A stretch of 9,891 nt of DNA from NCBI GenBank assembly GCA_023653245.1, contig JAMNXK010000048.1:1-9891 (forward strand). Reading direction: 5' to 3'. The notes beneath the pieces were generated by a model that saw only the letters and a list, made by a program, of their open reading frames with translations, was not told where the DNA came from and made no database searches. Position 1 is the stretch's first letter; every line of letters starts with the position of its first letter. The stretch comes from Tagaea sp. (GTDB lineage: Bacteria; Pseudomonadota; Alphaproteobacteria; CACIAM-22H2). A program made the position numbers and the translations under genes. Below, in pieces: positions 8,862 through 9,891 of this stretch.

Positions 8862-8902
8862 AGCCGGGTTCGGCCTTCGGGCCGGCCCGGCTTTTCGTTT
8901 TT
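8862..8902 (+). terminator. Intrinsic terminator of rpmG
   Basis: AGCCGGG (8862-8868) pairs with CCCGGCT (8886-8892). An inner GGCC (8872-8875) pairs with GGCC (8880-8883) around a TTCG tetraloop. The T-rich run TTTTCGTTTTT follows (8892-8902). It lies 27 bp after the rpmG stop. The last T is also the final base of the convergent pleD stop codon. The minus strand has no T-run on the other side of the stem, so it should act for rpmG only. Confidence 0.9.
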
Positions 8903-9891
8903 CAGTCGCCCGCGACGCGGTCGCGGCCCGCTTCTTTGGCGCGGTAGAGCGCTTCGTCCGCCGCGCGGATCAGGCCGGACATATCCTCCACCCCTTCTTC
9001 CGCGGCGGCCACCCCCACCGAGATCGTGATCGACAGCCCCTCGGGCTTGCCGTCGACGGGAACGGGGCTTTCGGCGACTTTGGCGCGCAAGCGTTCGCCG
9101 ACCATGAGCCCGACCTTTCGGTCGGCCTCGGGCATCACGACCAGGAACTCCTCGCCGCCCCAGCGCGCGACCGTGTCGAAGGGCCGCAGATTGCGCTGCA
9201 GGCGGTTGGCGACGACGCGCAAGACCTCGTCGCCGGCGAGATGGCCGAGCGTGTCGTTGACCGATTTGAAGCGGTCGATATCGACCATCAGCAGCGCCAG
9301 CGGCCGGCGCGACTGCGCGGCGCGGCGCACCAGACCGGCGAGATGCGCTTCCATGTAGCGCCGATTGTGCAGGCCGGTGAGCGCGTCGGTGAGCGCGAGC
9401 GCCATGTTGCGCTCGTAATTGGCGCGCAGCGCGTCCATGTAGCGCTTGCGGCGGATCTGGGTGCGCACGCGTGCGACCAGCTCGTTGGGCTCGATGGGCG
9501 TGAGCAGATAGTCGGTCACGCCCAGATCGAGCGCCTTGGCCAGGCGCTTGTCGTCGCCGTCGTCGAGCACGGCGAGCAGCGGCACGTGGCGCGCGCGCTC
9601 GCTCGAACGCAGCTCGGCGCACAGCCGCAAGCCGTCGGTCTTGCGCATCAGCGTGTTGACCAGGACCGCGTCGCACTTCTCGGACTCGGCATGCGCGCGC
9701 GCCGTGGGACCGTCGCTCGCGAGTTCCACCACCGCCCCTTCGGCGGCCAGCGCCTTTTCGAGCGCGCGCGCGAGGCCGGGAAGCTCGTCCACGACGCAGA
9801 CGCTGGCGCCTTGCGTCGGGATTTCCCGCTCGCCGGCGGCGGTGTCCTCGCGCATGCCGAAACGCTCGGACGTGTCCGAGCGCAGGCGCCA
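8902..9891 (-). CDS. pleD: PleD-like response regulator diguanylate cyclase (REC-GGDEF), N-terminus outside window
   Basis: Diguanylate cyclase making c-di-GMP from two GTP. The frame stays open to the right edge (330 visible residues), and the first 13, WRLRSDTSERFGM, resemble the linker after the first receiver domain of PleD, so the ATG at 9855 is internal and REC1 lies beyond the window. A second receiver (about 30-147) is degenerate: the phospho-acceptor position is N79 in DAVLVNTLM, and the usual Lys-Pro near the end is Thr-Pro (DYLLTP). This fits the adaptor receiver of PleD. The GGDEF domain (about 168-330) has the active site GGEEF (245-249), the metal/substrate motif VDIDRFKSVNDTLGH and an intact inhibitory RxxD site (RPFD, 236-239) exactly 5 residues before it. 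Activity and product inhibition are therefore expected. It converges on rpmG. Confidence 0.9.
   Translation of the reverse strand, partial: WRLRSDTSERFGMREDTAAGEREIPTQGASVCVVDELPGLARALEKALAAEGAVVELASDGPTARAHAESEKCDAVLVNTLMRKTDGLRLCAELRSSERARHVPLLAVLDDGDDKRLAKALDLGVTDYLLTPIEPNELVARVRTQIRRKRYMDALRANYERNMALALTDALTGLHNRRYMEAHLAGLVRRAAQSRRPLALLMVDIDRFKSVNDTLGHLAGDEVLRVVANRLQRNLRPFDTVARWGGEEFLVVMPEADRKVGLMVGERLRAKVAESPVPVDGKPEGLSITISVGVAAAEEGVEDMSGLIRAADEALYRAKEAGRDRVAGD

Overview
The window is a GC-rich, densely coding piece of chromosome that looks alphaproteobacterial, probably Rhodospirillales-like. I base this on the codon bias, the protein sequences (a cysteine-free L33, a PleD-type diguanylate cyclase, a short RNase R) and a gene order I recall from that group: topA, rnr, DUF983 gene, rpmG, then pleD on the opposite strand. 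The taxonomic call is inference, because no rRNA or marker search was possible.

Layout, left to right. Positions 1-1305 hold the C-terminal half of DNA topoisomerase I (topA, +), cut by the left edge. Only 18 bp away and convergent with it is a complete methyl-accepting chemotaxis protein gene (1324-3291, -) with a Cache-like sensor. A divergent 104-bp gap leads to RNase R (rnr, 3396-5576, +). After a 122-bp gap come a small zinc-ribbon membrane protein of the DUF983 family (5699-6073, +) and a lipoprotein PDZ/S41 serine protease (6070-7668, +). These two share an ATGA stop/start overlap. A MipA/OmpV outer-membrane protein follows (7758-8561, +), then ribosomal protein L33 (rpmG, 8667-8834, +). 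The rpmG gene has its own near-consensus promoter and a strong intrinsic terminator. The right edge (8902-9891, -) is the C-terminal two thirds of a PleD-like diguanylate cyclase, cut by the window end.

Functionally the window is a housekeeping block: DNA topology, RNA decay and a ribosomal protein. Signalling genes sit in it or beside it (chemoreceptor, c-di-GMP synthase), and so does a small envelope cluster (DUF983 membrane protein, periplasm-facing S41 protease, outer-membrane MipA). The envelope cluster is the most interesting part. S41 proteases and MipA have both been tied to murein-hydrolase control in other bacteria, so a shared role in cell-wall remodelling is a reasonable but unproven idea.

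I found no CRISPR array, insertion sequence, tRNA, rRNA, phage gene, toxin-antitoxin pair or defence cassette, and nothing I would call a new biological system. No gap between genes exceeds 125 bp. The long open frames opposite mcp, rnr and the S41 gene are GC-bias shadows and are not annotated.
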